From assembly GCA_015501585.1 (NCBI GenBank), contig JADNRY010000005.1:248001-312000 (forward strand): 64,000 bases of DNA. The letters are read 5' to 3'. Source of the DNA: Rhodocollybia butyracea. Lineage: Eukaryota > Basidiomycota > Agaricomycetes > Agaricales > Omphalotaceae. The notes under the pieces were generated by a model. That model was not told the DNA's origin. It was given only the letters and a program-made list of their open reading frames with translations, and did no database searches. Position numbers and translations under genes: made by a program. Position 1 is the stretch's first letter. Every line of letters begins with the position of its first letter. Below, piece by piece: positions 23,783 through 35,724 of the stretch.

Positions 23783-24809
23783 TTACTCTACCGTCACCAC
23801 CCTGGACAGGCTGCTCTTCACATAACCAGTGGCACAACGACGAGAGCGACGTCCGAGACCATCGGCTCGGTTCAATAGCATGTTTGCTACAACACGAGCA
23901 ATGGCATCTCGTTGTACCTTGGACATCTTGATTGGAGCTGGGGTAGGAGGAAGAGGGGGCGAAACGCTCGGAGTAGTAGGAACGGAACTAGGGGAAGTAC
24001 CGGGACGAGAAATCGCCGCCGCACGAGGACGGGGAGAGTGCGGCGGAGAAGGAGACCGACTTTTGGTCGGAGTTTGAGTAGTGGGAGATGGAGAGGCAAT
24101 GGTCCGAGGCGGAGACGGCGATCGGGAAATTTCACCCAGACCACCATTAAGAAGAGTGTCCAAAAGGATATTAGTAGAGGCAGTAATTGTATTGACAGGA
24201 TTCTTGTCGTCGGCGTAAGCGAGCGTTGGACGGTTCGTGCTATGGTCGTAATAATAATAATGAGTATACAATGGCTCGGAAGCGTTGGAGGAGCGGGTTG
24301 AGATGATTTCAGGGGAAGGATACAAAGGCGGTTCATCAGCAAACGGATCAAACCGAGACTTGCGCTAGAAAATCATCAGCGTCTGAAGATAAACAAGAAT
24401 GGTGAATACCTACTGGTGCACCTAGCAATCCCTGTGCCTTTGGCGAACTAGAAAAGTTTGTTCTGCGATGCTGGTTCTGCGTCTGAAGATAAGACGTAGA
24501 AGGCAAACGCATTCCCTGAGGATAACGCTTATTTGTGGATCGACTGGAACTGCGCGAGTTATTCGAATTCCAGTTCAGACTGCCATTGACTTGGGCTGAG
24601 GATGTATTTCTGGCTGTAGCGCTAACGTAAGGGTGGGAACGACCGGCGAGTCCCTTTTCCAACGACCGGAAAGAATCGGGTGCAAGTCCTGGTGGATATG
24701 CAGTATTAAGGTCGACAGAACCAAGGACATTTGGAGTAACAATCATAGAAGACGTGGGGATGGATACAACTGAGGAAGTGAAAGGAGTTTGAACTGTTCT
24801 AACGGCCAT
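23783..24809 (-). CDS. Hypothetical Ser/Pro-rich protein
   Basis: Two exons, about 325 residues; ATG at 24807-24809, stop at 23783. The intron (about 24411-24367, GTAGGT..TTCTAG) joins QGLLGAP to RKSRFDPFADEPPLYP in phase 0. The N-terminal half is Ser/Asn/Thr-rich with a run of Ser/Arg (SRSSSRSTNKR). The middle is a proline-directed array (SPSPPRTIASPSPTTQTPTKSRSPSPP). The C-terminal 50 residues (KVQRDAIARVVANMLLNRADGLGRRSR) look folded and helical and are the part most likely to be conserved. I do not recognise the family. Confidence 0.6.
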
Positions 24810-25811
24810 TGAAAGTGTTTTTATGAAGAAGAAAAGAGGCTGTGAATGCCGATGCGAGCAACCAGGAAAAAAGAAAATTGGACAGAGCCTCTATGGACGT
24901 CGGATGGTAATGTCAACTTGGAGCAGGTGCCTTATAAAGTAGTGAATCACAAGTAATCAATTGTGTGACCCGATCTGTTCGCCGTGTTCGGCACCGTAGG
25001 AACAGCCATTGTTTTTGTTTTTTCAATGTAGTTAATTACAAGGTTACTTCCTACAGCCATGTGGATGTTTCGTCTGAATCTGTTGCTTACTTTGCCGCTT
25101 TGACAGCTACACATAACCACAACTGTCGATTACCCCCAGGCGACGGAACATCCATGAACATATGATAACTCTGGCTTGTAGTCGAGCTCTCCGACGATGA
25201 TTAATTCGAAACGCGACATCTAACGGGTTTACAGTATTAGTAGTAGTTTCTGATCATTGCGGTGGCGAGAGGCCGACCATGCGAGACATCAGCTAAACTA
25301 GATATAAGAGGATATAAGCTTCCTATCGATATCGCTCAGATCAAGGTTCGACAAACCATCTCTGAGACCCTCTAACTCCTCTAGATATCTCATAAATCAG
25401 AAGACGCCACCTCGCCGCCACCACCGGTAGGTTTTCCATTTGCAACAGCAGTTGAATCACACCAGAATACAGAGTCTCACAGCCCTTCCCGAGTTTTTAA
25501 GTTGCCATACATAACGAAGCCATCCTACCATGGCAAGTGAAATCTTTTCTCTCTTCTTCCGTCCTTCTTGATATCAAAGAACCTGCTTTTGAATTACTCC
25601 AGGGCATCTAACCTCGCCGAATCAAAGAAAACATTAGCACGAGACTATCTTTATTCCTCAGGCCAATCTACTGCCACCGATTCTCTTGAGGCATCATGGA
25701 GATTTGCCTTCCTCGTGATGACGCGAAAACTCTCCGTCTTGGTATATCGAACAAGGATGATTCTTTGTTCTAGCTCGTATCTCAATTCACATAGCGTTGC
25801 ATTGGCCTACA

Positions 25812-25985
25812 ATGAACACCGCACTTATTGTACTTGTCCTTGTACTTCAAGTCTTTGTCCTTGTCTCGCCTCCCATGCATATTTATCGCAGTCACGATTC
25901 TTCATTCATTGTTTCTCCAAAGGACAATGCTTTTCAAAAAGACAATGCCGCTACGAGTACAATACTTACTAAAAATTCTCTCTGA
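25812..25985 (+). CDS. Possible small secreted peptide (57 residues)
   Basis: Begins MNTALIVLVLVLQVFVLVSPP, a short n-region and a hydrophobic core of about 16 residues, which fits a signal peptide; the mature part would be about 35 polar residues without cysteines, ending TILTKNSL. There is no homology I recognise, no intron support, and the surrounding region is non-coding in appearance. Treat as speculative; a chance hydrophobic frame is the main alternative. Confidence 0.2.
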   Translation: MNTALIVLVLVLQVFVLVSPPMHIYRSHDSSFIVSPKDNAFQKDNAATSTILTKNSL

Positions 25986-26390
25986 ATCTTTGTTTCTCTT
26001 CAACTCAATCTATCCATGGGAGACGGCTTCCTCTGAATTGAGAAGAGTATGCCAACAAGGTCCGTCCATCTGAGATACTTGGTTTTCCACCCCCGAAATA
26101 CAAGCTCCGACACTACCTAGTAAGTCCTAGGCTGCTCAGGTCTGGCAGTCCGGGTTCCCGGTTCCCTGATCTTCTTAGACAGAAGTTGTACCATTCCCAT
26201 CTCCACATTGACTAAGTCTATACTACGTGTACTCTCTGACAAAGAAAAAATCTGAGTAAGTAAAACTCATATATTCTACGCAGACTGACTCGTCGATATC
26301 CCGCAGTCGTCCACGAAAAAGCTGTCAAAGCGTCACATATTAGGCTATGTACTGTAGATTTGACCCTATAACTACCCTATACTAATGCTC

Positions 26391-27053
26391 TGCTACATCG
26401 CGTGCATATCTTTGATCCGGGTGTTCATCCTCGGAGGGCAACTCAACTCGGAGTGTAGATGACTCAAACGGTGGTATATGCTTAGAGCGTTCCAGAGGAG
26501 TCTGCTGGGGCCCACCTCGCCTAATATGTACATGTTGAATTTGGATAGCCTCTTGGACGGCGATTGAGTGGATTTTTGAATTCGATGGACAGATACAGCT
26601 CTCCCGCGAATAACCATTATACATAAGTTATACATATCACTCCTCTAGTAAGCCTGCCTCTCGTCTGGAGCTGTATGCTGAAACTCTCTCACGCCATAGC
26701 CTTATAGTAGCCCTTGAAGCTTGACTTCTGACACGCTCCTATCATGGAGCACCAGTGGCTGAGTGGCTCTGATGATGGGTCAAATCTTTCCTGAGAGAGA
26801 GATTTTCCAGACATTCATTCCCGAGTTCGGATCAGATAGTGCCTGGTGATCACCAAAGTGCCTGCAGTGAGACTCAATGTTGTATGTTATGAAGTCATCC
26901 AGAGAACACCATAGAAAGTTATAGAACGCCGAAGAAGGATGAGGAGGGTCATGAAGAAAAGAGAGCAGATGTTTAGTAGGGTTGAAAGTCTAGAAAAAGC
27001 ATCAAAATGTTGTTGCACCACTTCTTGTCATAGTCGAGTTTTCATACAAGTTC
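26391..27053 (-). other. Broken protein-like frames, possible decayed gene or repeat copy
   Basis: Reading the minus strand from about 27050 down, one frame encodes QQHFDAFSRLSTLLNICS then a hydrophobic FFMTLLILLRR segment and stops near 26890. A second, overlapping frame reads SLDDFITYNIESHC to WKISLSGKI and stops near 26790. A third at 26630-26382 ends HPDQRYARDVAEH. No single spliced reading joins them. This is typical of a decayed gene or a non-autonomous repeat. Confidence 0.25.
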
Positions 27054-27970
27054 GCATCGAGTACGTCTCATTCCTTCGACGCGGGTAGCCAAGCTAGGGG
27101 CCCAGCTACTAAGGTCGAGTAACCGCTGGCGCCGAGCGTTAGAAGTAAGGCACTAGATTGATTATTTGTTCGAGCAAGTTTGGAGTCAGAAGACGAATGA
27201 CCAAGGGCTTACCTGAAACTTGGAAGAACACAATCCGGGAGGATTTAGATCCTTCACACTAGGGTTCGGTGGTGTAGCATACTGGGGTCTGGGTATATGC
27301 TCTTTCATTCTTGTCTTAGGTCTATGCTAGTTTATTTGGCGAAGGGAGGGAATGGGATCCAGCATGTTTGCAGCATGTAGTCCCACGCAAGGCATCATCC
27401 CAACGTCAGTGCGTAAAGCATTTCCTCGGTGGCTCTAAATTTCAATGACCGGAAGGAAACGATCTTGTCGTTTACCTGAGACGTTGTAGCGACAACGATG
27501 CCAGAGTGGGTCAAAGATCCTAAAAGCTGATGAACTGGCAAGCGAAAGCCGATGGGGGGAGAGCAAATCCACCGAGGACGTAATTAATCCAGGTGTCAAA
27601 CCAGAATCTAGGCAATCGAGTTTGTATCAAGTATTAAACTCAATAAAACCCGATCCCTCGCGTATTAGGCAGTCAGAAGAAACAAGATGAGATGAAAACA
27701 AAGGCATGCCAGGAGAAGCTCACTGGCAGAAGGAGGGTACCCACATCAACCTAGGAAGAGCGAGAGCGCGCGCGGAAGAGATCCCCAGGAGGATTTCTTT
27801 CGAAGAAGCACTATGGAAAATTTCTGATTTCAGCGTCTTATCCAATGCGAAAGGTAAGCTCAAAAGGCCATACGAAGTAGTACAGGAACAAAGTCATGCC
27901 AAAATTACCAGTTGAGCTTATGATATTAATTTCAGAACATAAGCTAAGTATCGCTTGTGAATTTGAATTT

Positions 27971-30104
27971 TTAGTCCTCTTCATCTTCATCATCGTCATC
28001 CCCACTGCTATCCACAGTTTCTGCACTAGTATACTTTTTGCGCTTCGGTTTAGATCCACCGGTCGTAGACGTCGGTTCGATATTCGTCTTCTTAGCCTTC
28101 AAAATCTCCATAATTTCTAGGGAAAAGTGAGCATAAGGACAAGATATGTCCAGGTAAGTCGCAAAGGCAAACCTTGCATGGACATCTCTTCGTGACCCTT
28201 GACACTTTTCTTCATGGTAATCCAGCGACGTTGCAATGAATGAGCGCTCCAGAGGTTCCAGTCATCGTCCGCAAGCGTTTTCCAGTCAATTTCAGTATCA
28301 TCCCGGACGCGGAGAGAATCCAATCTGCGATAGCGGTCAGCTGTGGTTGTAATATCCAACGAGAATATCCATACTTGTGCACAAGAATGTAGGCATCTAA
28401 GTTACTCCAGCGAGCCTTCTTGCCGTTCATTTTAACCCTTTTACTGAGAGAATCTTGCCTGCACAACAAAAAGGATGAAAAACGACAAAGAATCGATATC
28501 GATTTCACCGCGTACCATTTGATACGGCACTGTTGGCGGTTACGCTTATTGCCCATGCGATCGCTGACTGCACCCCAAAACACTTCGTCGTCCAGTGTGC
28601 CACCTTGCTTCACGGTCATTTCTTGCACGATACGCGTCAATTCTTCTTCTTCTTCAGTTGACCAGACGCCTTCATTGTAATATATATTAACAGCCCTTTT
28701 CTCTGGCGAAATGTAATGAATAACACGCACCATCAACACGAAGATTTCGTCCAACGATGTGGTTGCGCCAACGGTCGCGGCAGTCAGGGGCTCTTCGGCC
28801 GACTAAGAAGCTAATTTGCTCCCAACGTTGACCCAGACTTGCGACAGCTCTATAATAAAAAGACAAATAAGATAAACTGAACAAACTAAAGTCGAACTCC
28901 GCCACGTGCTGTTTGAGTTTCTCGTCCTCTGCAGGCAACCACTTGCCCTGCTGCTTGAGCGGGTGGTGCGTGCGTCGAACATGGTGGTAAACAGAGATGA
29001 TCGGTCGTTGAGGAACAGCTCTCGCTGGAACAAGGTAAGCAAATGAATATAGACATTATAGAACTGTCTCACTGATTTCGGACCAGAATGCATTGTCTTT
29101 CGGCTTGTCGTCTTTCGCAAAGATAACTTCATTTAGTTGGTCGGGGGTCAACGCTTTTGCCTGATAATTTTTGATTAATATCGCCGGTGAAGAAATTGGA
29201 AAGAAGACACACTTGTACATAATGCTCAATTGCATCATTGAGTTGCCGTTCTTCGATAGCAGAGAACTTGCCCTTTTTATAAACCAAGCCTATACGAGAG
29301 AGACTCATGATTTACGGAATAGGAGAAAATCGGCCGACTCACCTCGAGTTCTTGCCAACTCTGCCAGCTTGTTAGAAGGCAACCATTTAGTCGCTAACAT
29401 ATGCGCATCCTCGGTAGTGTTATAGTTTTCAATAACGTCGTGATTATAGGTGGGTCCAGTAGCGGTTTCCGTCGGTTTGGTGTTTAAAATTTTCCCCGCA
29501 GATACTGGGACTTGACCGACAGGAGGTGGATCCTGTTGCATCAGCTGTGAAATGATTGCGGCATTCATAGTGGGCAGAACACCAGAAAGGGATGCAAGGG
29601 GGTCAAGAGGATTAATTGCAGAGTGCGAAGAGTCTCCCAAAACCTTTAGAACTTCAGCAATTTTTGAAATATCGATATCCTGCAGCGCTCGTAGAACAGC
29701 TTCACTCGTGATATCGCTAGCTCCGTTCTGAGGCGCGAGTTCAAGAGGCTGAGATGTAGATGAGGAAGGACCGGACGATGATTCTTCGTGATATGCAGGA
29801 TCGGATGTGGCTGTCGCAGCAGCTACGATGGCAGAAAGGAAATCTGCGGTGGAAATCTGAGGTTCGTTATTGGGAGCCGATGGTTTAGCCCGTTTTTTGG
29901 ACTTTTTCTTCTTAGGATGAGCGTCAGTGTCAGCCTGCTTGTCCTCGACATCTCCATGTTGAGACTTTCGTTTTTTTCCTCTTTTCCCTCACAGTTTCAA
30001 CATGTGTACCAGTTTCTGAGGCATCGGGTGTAGGTGAAGGGCGTCTTCGCTTTTTGCCGTTGGATTGAGAAACATCAGTCGAACTGGGACGCGCAGAAGG
30101 CATG
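27971..30104 (-). CDS. REB1-like: Reb1-like Myb/SANT DNA-binding protein
   Basis: Reb1/TTF1 proteins bind rDNA and promoter sites, terminate RNA polymerase I and exclude nucleosomes; they act in the nucleus. About 560 residues, several exons; ATG taken at 30102-30104 (upstream in-frame ATGs at 30160 and a longer frame exist), TAA at 27971-27973. The N-terminus is lysine-rich (KKRRRPSPTPD; KKKKSKKRAKP, nuclear signals). A 58-base intron (29992-29935) repairs an apparent frame change there. The C-terminal half carries Myb repeats: WLPSNKLAEL, KGKFSAIEERQLNDAIEHYV, KQQGKWLPAEDEKL with SLGQRWEQISFLVGRRAPDC/RDRW, then VWSTEEEEELTRIVQEM with RNRQQCRIKW, and a last WNLWSAHSLQRRW. The number and spacing fit Reb1/TTF1 rather than Cdc5 or Bas1. 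Ends with an acidic tail. Confidence 0.78.
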
Positions 30105-30324
30105 GCTGAGAAAATGAGATGAGGGTAGGCTTTTACGTGTCGAGACAAATGCTTTGTCATATCCTCACGAGCCAAAGCTGTTCATACTAATGGATCCAGT
30201 CAAAAGCCAAAAGCCTTGCAGCTTGACTTATATAAATATAGAGTTTATATTCACAATATTCACGACGTTGAAGTAAAATATAAAGTTAAGCAGTTACAAG
30301 TACGAATACATATTTAGTCCTGAA

Positions 30325-31078
30325 TCACTCCTCCTCTTCATCATCAAACCATTTTTCTTCAGCGTCTCTATCATGTTCTACATCCAGCGATTCATCCCAA
30401 TCAACTTTGTCATAGTCAATGTTCTACATTGAGCTTACTATCAGATAGTTGCACAATACACAAATGGGAGATACATACATCTAATAAGCCATAGATGAAA
30501 TTTTCACAAATACGACGTTCAAATTCCACTTTGTTATCTGCCTCGCTTTCTTCCAAAGCATTTGGTTCAACATGTTCATCTTCGTCACTATCCTCGTCTT
30601 CTTCAGGTATAAATTGATCATGTACAGCTGCCGGTTGCGCTCGTCGGATATCCCTGACGCGTTCTGCCTCCCTTTCTTCCTCATAATCACGCAACAGGGG
30701 ACCCAGTTTCCGCACATGCTTCATCATTCCTGGAATAAAGCCTGTTTCCACCCATTGGAGTTCGTCATTCCCTTCTTCAATCCCTCGGCGCTCTCTCCCT
30801 GGCCAAAAAGTTGGCCACGTATGACGAGCAGAAGCAAAAGATAATTCGGACGGATTAGAGTCGACATATTTCAGACGGCGATTTCGAATCGAAGGAACTG
30901 CTGTCCTTTGCTTTGGTGTCGTGATAGATGAAAACCTGAGTAAGATATGTGGGGGAAGATGATTTATATGTTTGAGCAGAAAGTCGATAGGTTGCTCGGA
31001 AGGAGATGGTAAGTAGCTTCCATCCTTTTCTAGGCCTAGATATGTCAGTATCGGTATATCTTCAAACGGTTGTGTCAT
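30325..31078 (-). CDS. CCDC97 C-terminal-domain protein (DUF2052)
   Basis: About 233 residues in two exons (intron about 30474-30424, phase 0). ATG at 31076-31078, TGA at 30325-30327. N-terminal part: PIDFLLKHINHLPPHILLRFSSIT, as in this family. Then NRRLKYVDSN, the acidic RDYEEEREAERVRD block, EEDEDSDEDE, and the conserved end FERRICENFIYGLLD joined to NIDYDKVDWDESLD. Human CCDC97 has been linked to the SF3b part of the spliceosome; a role here would be inferred from that. It is divergent from the zinc-finger-like gene at 31246, with 167 bases between the two start codons. Confidence 0.75.
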
Positions 31079-31245
31079 GGTCAAGTGCAAATGTGTGTAA
31101 GTTACGGCGCTTATATATAGGCGCTCAAACGCGGTCAACTCAACAGTTTGACCATCATCTTCACGAATGAAACTAGTCTGCAGTACTGCTTTTGGGCTTG
31201 GTTTTTCTGCTTATCGACCTTTCTCTATCTAGTCTCCCAGAAAAA

Positions 31246-32998
31246 ATGCCTTCGAACAATTCTCGGTCGCCTAGCCCAGAACTTCGTTTTTGCCGCTGGG
31301 GCTTTGCCTGCACAGAATCATTTCCATCAAAAATCCGACTGTTGCAACATGTAATCCTTGATCATGTACGCATTGCGGTGCCCGTTTATCGTCATGAGAT
31401 ACCAACGCTACTGAGGACCACTGAGGGGATCGGTGAAAGCTATGAAACGGAGCATTTTTTGTCTCCCGTAGAGCAGAGACAAGACAATTCGCAGCAAGTC
31501 AAGAATCTCAGAGCGGGTAGGCTTTGCTATTTAATCTGTCTTCGTAATAATAACTCCCAGTTCTCATGTTAGATTCACAAATCTCTGCTCCTGCAGCTTC
31601 TCTTCCCTCTCCGCCGACGTCTTTATCACCCCGCCTTCACGAAAACGACGAAGACAGAGACTCGGGGTTTTCAGGGTCCGATTCTGAGGGCCAAGAAGGA
31701 GCCCATTCTCCAAATCTTTACGTTTCTGACGAAGATATAGATATCCTAGGTCAAGCGGCGAATGTTCTTCTATCTGATACTCTCGAGCCACCCAGTCCCG
31801 GATTCGCGTCTCTTGCCACATCGACTGGCTCACCTAGGCCCGGCGCTATCCCCCCTTCCCCGACCTTCTCTGATATTGTCGCTAGTAGCACACAGAAAAG
31901 CTCTACTGGAATCGTGTCAAAGCGTTTAATTCGTCCCGCCGTCTCTCAATGCTCGACTTCGTCCTTCAATTCATGCGCTGCAGTGGAAGCACAGTTGACG
32001 CAACTCGGTGAAGAATACTCGATTGACGATGATGTGGCTTTACCAGGCCAAAGTCAAGGTCTTGCTACAGCAGGATCTGGCGACAGTCATATATTTCAAG
32101 GCGAGCCGCAAAGGATCCCTCAGTCCACATTTGACTCTCAGCCGCCACATTCTCGGGACGGTTCAGGCGATCTCGCAGGTTTGTGACTCCTTGCCTTGCC
32201 TTTCTTGTTTTCATATTCTTCCTCGTAGATTCTGTCGATGATCTATCCGACGCGCAAAAGACTCATGTGTTTAGATTTCTTATCGGTTCTCTACTAGATA
32301 TGTCCTCCTCGGACCTGAATTCTGTCGCCGCCGATCACCGAATCCAAAGGGCTCAGCGGGAGAAGATGTTGGAATCTTTCGCCTCTCATACCTGTACTTT
32401 GCGATGTGTCGTTCACAAGAATGATGCAATATCGGCTGGGATTCTACGTCATGAACCTGTAGTCGCGCGCGACTATGGCCACATACTTCTCCAACGACCG
32501 TTCTCCCAAGTACCGGCACAGAATACTACTCCTAATCAGCACTCTGTGCTATCACGACCACCCTCTTTCGGGGTTCCGATTACTCGAAAACAATCCTGGT
32601 ACGGAGTGCGATCTCGCAAAAGGTCGCGGGGTGATGGCCTCTCCCCTTTAGAATCGCCTCTGTCTCTTTCTCCCGTCCAGACAAGCACACGGTCAAAGCT
32701 GTCCGTAAACCCAAACGCATCCTACAAAACTCACGACAATACTTCAGAGTCTTCTCTTCATCGAAAACGCTATAAATTGGATTCGTCGCCCGAACATAAT
32801 ACTACCAAAAAATCCTCAGATAAGGCGCGACATCACTCGACGTCGCCTGAATGTGATGCTGACGTGTCCCAAATGCAAGTGGAGACACAACTTACCATGT
32901 CTCCCTCCCACTCACCGCACCAGGAACCCTACGATAAACAGTATGAACTGTACGGCTATGCTTTACAGACTCAACCAGCTTATGATAGCCAGCAGTAA
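31246..32998 (+). CDS. Hypothetical protein with N-terminal zinc-finger-like motif
   Basis: Three exons, about 545 residues; ATG 31246, TAA 32996-32998. Introns about 31519-31571 and 32180-32228, both joining in phase 1 to Asp-Ser (DSQIS, DSVDD). The first 40 residues contain CRWGFAC, then FPSKIRLLQHVILDHV: two Cys and two His at C2H2-like spacing. The rest is Ser/Pro-rich with acidic stretches (DEDRDSGFSGSDSEGQEG), one short helical region (DAQKTHVFRFLIGSLLDMS) and basic clusters near the end (RSRKRSRGD, HRKRYKLD). Possibly a DNA- or RNA-binding regulator; the function is not known to me. Confidence 0.65.
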
Positions 32999-33484
32999 TA
33001 ACTCATTGTGCTGATATATTTTTACCTGCCCTATTCTACTTACTCCCTTTCGCCTTCGCACCCTCATATTGGATCCTGTAATTTTACAACATTCTTCTGT
33101 AATGCACACCATCATTCTGTTGTTCTTTTTCTTAAGCCCGGTCACTTACAGGCCCAAGAATGATCCCACAATTTATGCGTCCGGCTCACATAGGCGAACT
33201 TGCATGGCAAATAATCCAAACAACCAAATCGACTGTCAAAGAAGTCTTACAATCAACAGAACTCATCGGTTTGCTAATATGGCTTTCAAACGTGGAAGAA
33301 AGGAAGCTCATGAGCACAATCACATCAAGAAGAGGTGAAATACACTGTTCCCTAGTGTCACGCGGTACAATTCAAAATCAACTACCTACGCTGTAACTTT
33401 AAGCAGCGCTGAGAAGCAATCGAGTACGAGCATGCTGCTGGGATCCTTTACCAGTTGACCCAAAAAATTGGATCCAGGATGGGC

Positions 33485-33883
33485 TCAGCTAGCTCGACAA
33501 CTCTGAATCCATATTATATCCTCTTTGTTGATCGGCCCGTAGTATGCTTGCTCATGATGACCACCAAGCTCAAAGTCACTTAGCTTCACATCCCATTCCT
33601 CCCCATCATAATCTTGTAAAATGGGACTAGCCAACTCCAGTAGATGTAATATACTCTGAGTCTACTGTCTTCTACTGGTCGCACTGTAATGATTTATTTG
33701 AATAAGAGCACTTATTTCGCCTAGTTGGAGCTTTAGCTCTTCATGAAGTACGAAACGCTTCCTTTCTTCAGTTACCTCAATGATCTACTTACTCCTCCTC
33801 CCATAAAGCTTCAGTACGTCTCCTGAAGAATATTTGGCGGTGTGATTGTGGCGGTCGGAAGGCGCCAGTTGACTTCTGTTCAT
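33485..33883 (-). pseudogene. Decayed or partial gene fragment, unknown protein
   Basis: One frame carries protein-like sequence across about 400 bases: APSDRHNHTAKYSSGDVLKL, then RKRFVLHEELKLQLGEISAL, then HLLELASPILQDYDGEEWDV, then YYGPINKEDIIWIQSCRAS and a TGA at 33485-33487. It is interrupted by in-frame TAG codons near 33795 and 33670. The first may lie in an intron (GTAAGT donor just before it); the second, between SATSRRQ and TQSILH, has no room for a normal intron. The mixed hydrophilic/hydrophobic pattern and Gly/Trp/Tyr content look like a real globular protein. I do not know the family. Confidence 0.4.
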
Positions 33884-34008
33884 TGGGCGAGAAGAAAAGG
33901 CTCGGATGCTGTAAACCAAAATTCTAATGATTTTACTCTTCAATGCCACCCCAAGTCTATGATAAGCCAGGAACATAAGAAAAAGTGAATAAATGTAGAC
34001 GGCAGAAT

Positions 34009-34416
34009 GCTCGTCAGAAGAATTGTGACTGAAGAGACGTGGTCCCGTCCATCTGACCTACGAATAGAGCTTCTGAAGAGTGCATCGGATACACGAGAAG
34101 CTGGAGTACATTTTAAAATTAATGAAGAAGGCCAGTTCGACGGCGTATAACTACTGGGTTTCTTTGGGTCCTTTTTTGCGTCGTGTGGCAAAGTGCCAAG
34201 CCCAATACTTCCTCCAATCTTGGGCAGGACGAGTCATCGAGAACGCCGATAGGGAATTAATGGTATTAAGTTGCTTCAGACGGACCTTAAGAGGCGAACG
34301 AGACTGTATGCAATACTATGCAGTAAAATTCTTGATGGTAGCTATTGTCTGTTATGTACGAGGCCGGAGACTGTATAAGTACCTCGTCCAAGAAAAGAGG
34401 AAGATGATTAGATAAA
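34009..34416 (+). other. Coding-like fragments on the plus strand
   Basis: Frame one (34009-34150) reads MLVRRIVTEETWSRP, then SDLRIELLKSASDTREAG and HFKINEEGQFDGV before a TAA. A different frame (34080-34415) stays open for 111 codons and ends YKYLVQEKRKMIR. They overlap and cannot both be translated as one exon. Either may be the remains of a gene; no donor/acceptor pair that I can find joins them convincingly. Confidence 0.25.
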
Positions 34417-34895
34417 TCACCAATAGTAACTTTACACGTGATCGTTGCTTCGCACTTCCATCTGCATCTTGTTCACTTTTCTATCCTGAAGAAGCTTTCA
34501 ACTAATAAACCCGCGAACTCTTTCCTGATGAGCAGATGGAGCAGGCCGTGGTGAGTGGTAGTGGTAACAATTATAAGACATTCATCAAGCTTGAAGTTTC
34601 TGCCGCTAAAACCCAACTGCTGAGATTAAGTAAATATCGAATCACTCAAGAAGATTCAAGTCTGGCATTCGAAGAAACCCAAGTTTGCCGTTTCTCGCAC
34701 TCTCAATGACTCGAGTTTGGATTTACAATGGCAAAAGAATGCCAACCTCGTGGTAATGCGTTTTGACCTTTCGCGGTTGTCCTCATGTATGATGTAGAAC
34801 AGAATAAAAGGGTCACTTTTGAAAATGCTAACTATTACTTTCCCGTTCTCTGCCCCCTCCGACGCCACGCCACTTGCTGTTGCTCACTGTTACTC

Positions 34896-35691
34896 ATGGA
34901 ACATATAGTCAACTTTAACGCCATCTTGTTCCCTTCAGATGGTATGCTATACCCCCGTTTACCACACATGCCGCCTGAGCCACCTCCTAGGACGTCCACC
35001 GACCATTGTGCAGCTCATGACGAGGTTATAGTCCTTCCCTCGTCTTTCCCAGACTTGAATTACTGACACCTTATTCATGTCACAGCCCGATGTCATTCCC
35101 TGGCCAGCACTCATCTTACACGCTACAATCTTCTCGTATGCCTCATCCCGAGATACATATGGACTACGTACGTACTTGTTCTACAACCCTGCGCCTCTAA
35201 CTTGTATCGTTCACACAGATTGCCGAAAATTTGGGCCCAAGAGCATGGAAATATCAAGCAAGTACCGACCATTCCCTAACGAAACCTTGTTGAACTGATT
35301 GGGGTCTCGTTAAATGTATAGCTCGTTGAAGCACTGGACGGCATGAATCGTAAATTTGCTGCCCCCTATATAATTTTCTATCCTGTTGTATCCAGAGATG
35401 GCATGTCGTTCCCAGTAAACAGGACGATTCGCGAGATACAAGGCCGGAGGTTACACGAAGGTGATGAATCGGAATGGCGTGGTAACGTCGTCATCGCTAA
35501 ATACCGCGACAATCCCTTCTCGTCGTTGATAGACGCAAGCATGGCCGACTTTCCTATCTTGAAAAATTATTTGTCTACACATGGATGTCCGCAGGTACAT
35601 GTGTTTTTATTGCAAAATTTGCTCTACCTACTCACAGTTTCCTAGTAATTCCTTGCTCTTGGACTATTTGTTTACTTATGAGTCCATATAG
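34896..35691 (+). CDS. Conserved hypothetical agaric protein
   Basis: Five exons assemble cleanly: 34896-35024, 35086-35171, 35219-35261, 35322-35594, 35638-35691, about 194 residues. Every join keeps the frame, and each intron has GT..AG ends (the last is 43 bases, short). Segments: MEHIVNFNAILFPSDGMLYP, PDVIPWPALILHATIF, LPKIWAQEHGNIKQLVEALD, APYIIFYPVVSRDGMSFPVN, REIQGRR, WRGNVVIAKYRD, SLIDASMADFPILKNYLS. This is a type of short protein I have seen repeatedly in Agaricomycetes, without known function; it has no signal peptide or membrane helix. It ends 33 bases from the convergent cytochrome b5-like gene. Confidence 0.65.
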
Positions 35692-35724
35692 TCTGTATAC
35701 TATTGTCACGATTTACACATGTTA

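Larger units (their letters stand above)
24810..27970. other. Gene-poor 3.1 kb stretch
   Basis: No spliceable gene found. Items inside: a 57-codon open frame with a signal-peptide-like start (25812-25985, plus strand), and a block at about 26390-27060 where several minus-strand frames look protein-like but are broken. 27400-27700 shows nothing recognisable. Confidence 0.5.
32999..34895. other. Intergenic 1.9 kb with decayed coding fragments
   Basis: Contains the two coding-like fragments annotated separately (33485-33883 minus, 34009-34416 plus). Another open frame at 33160-33396 (plus) has no support beyond length. No RNA gene recognised. Confidence 0.5.

Noticed and set aside
27706..27915. 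Plus-strand open frame with RISFEEALWKISDFSVLS
   Set aside because: Partly protein-like but only 69 codons, no upstream or downstream exon found, and close to the 3' end of the Reb1-like gene.
29935..29992. Apparent frameshift in the Reb1-like gene next to a run of seven A
   Set aside because: A 58-base intron with proper GT..AG ends restores the frame exactly, so no error is needed.
33160..33396. 78-codon plus-strand open frame
   Set aside because: No recognisable family or splice support; it follows the 3' end of another gene.
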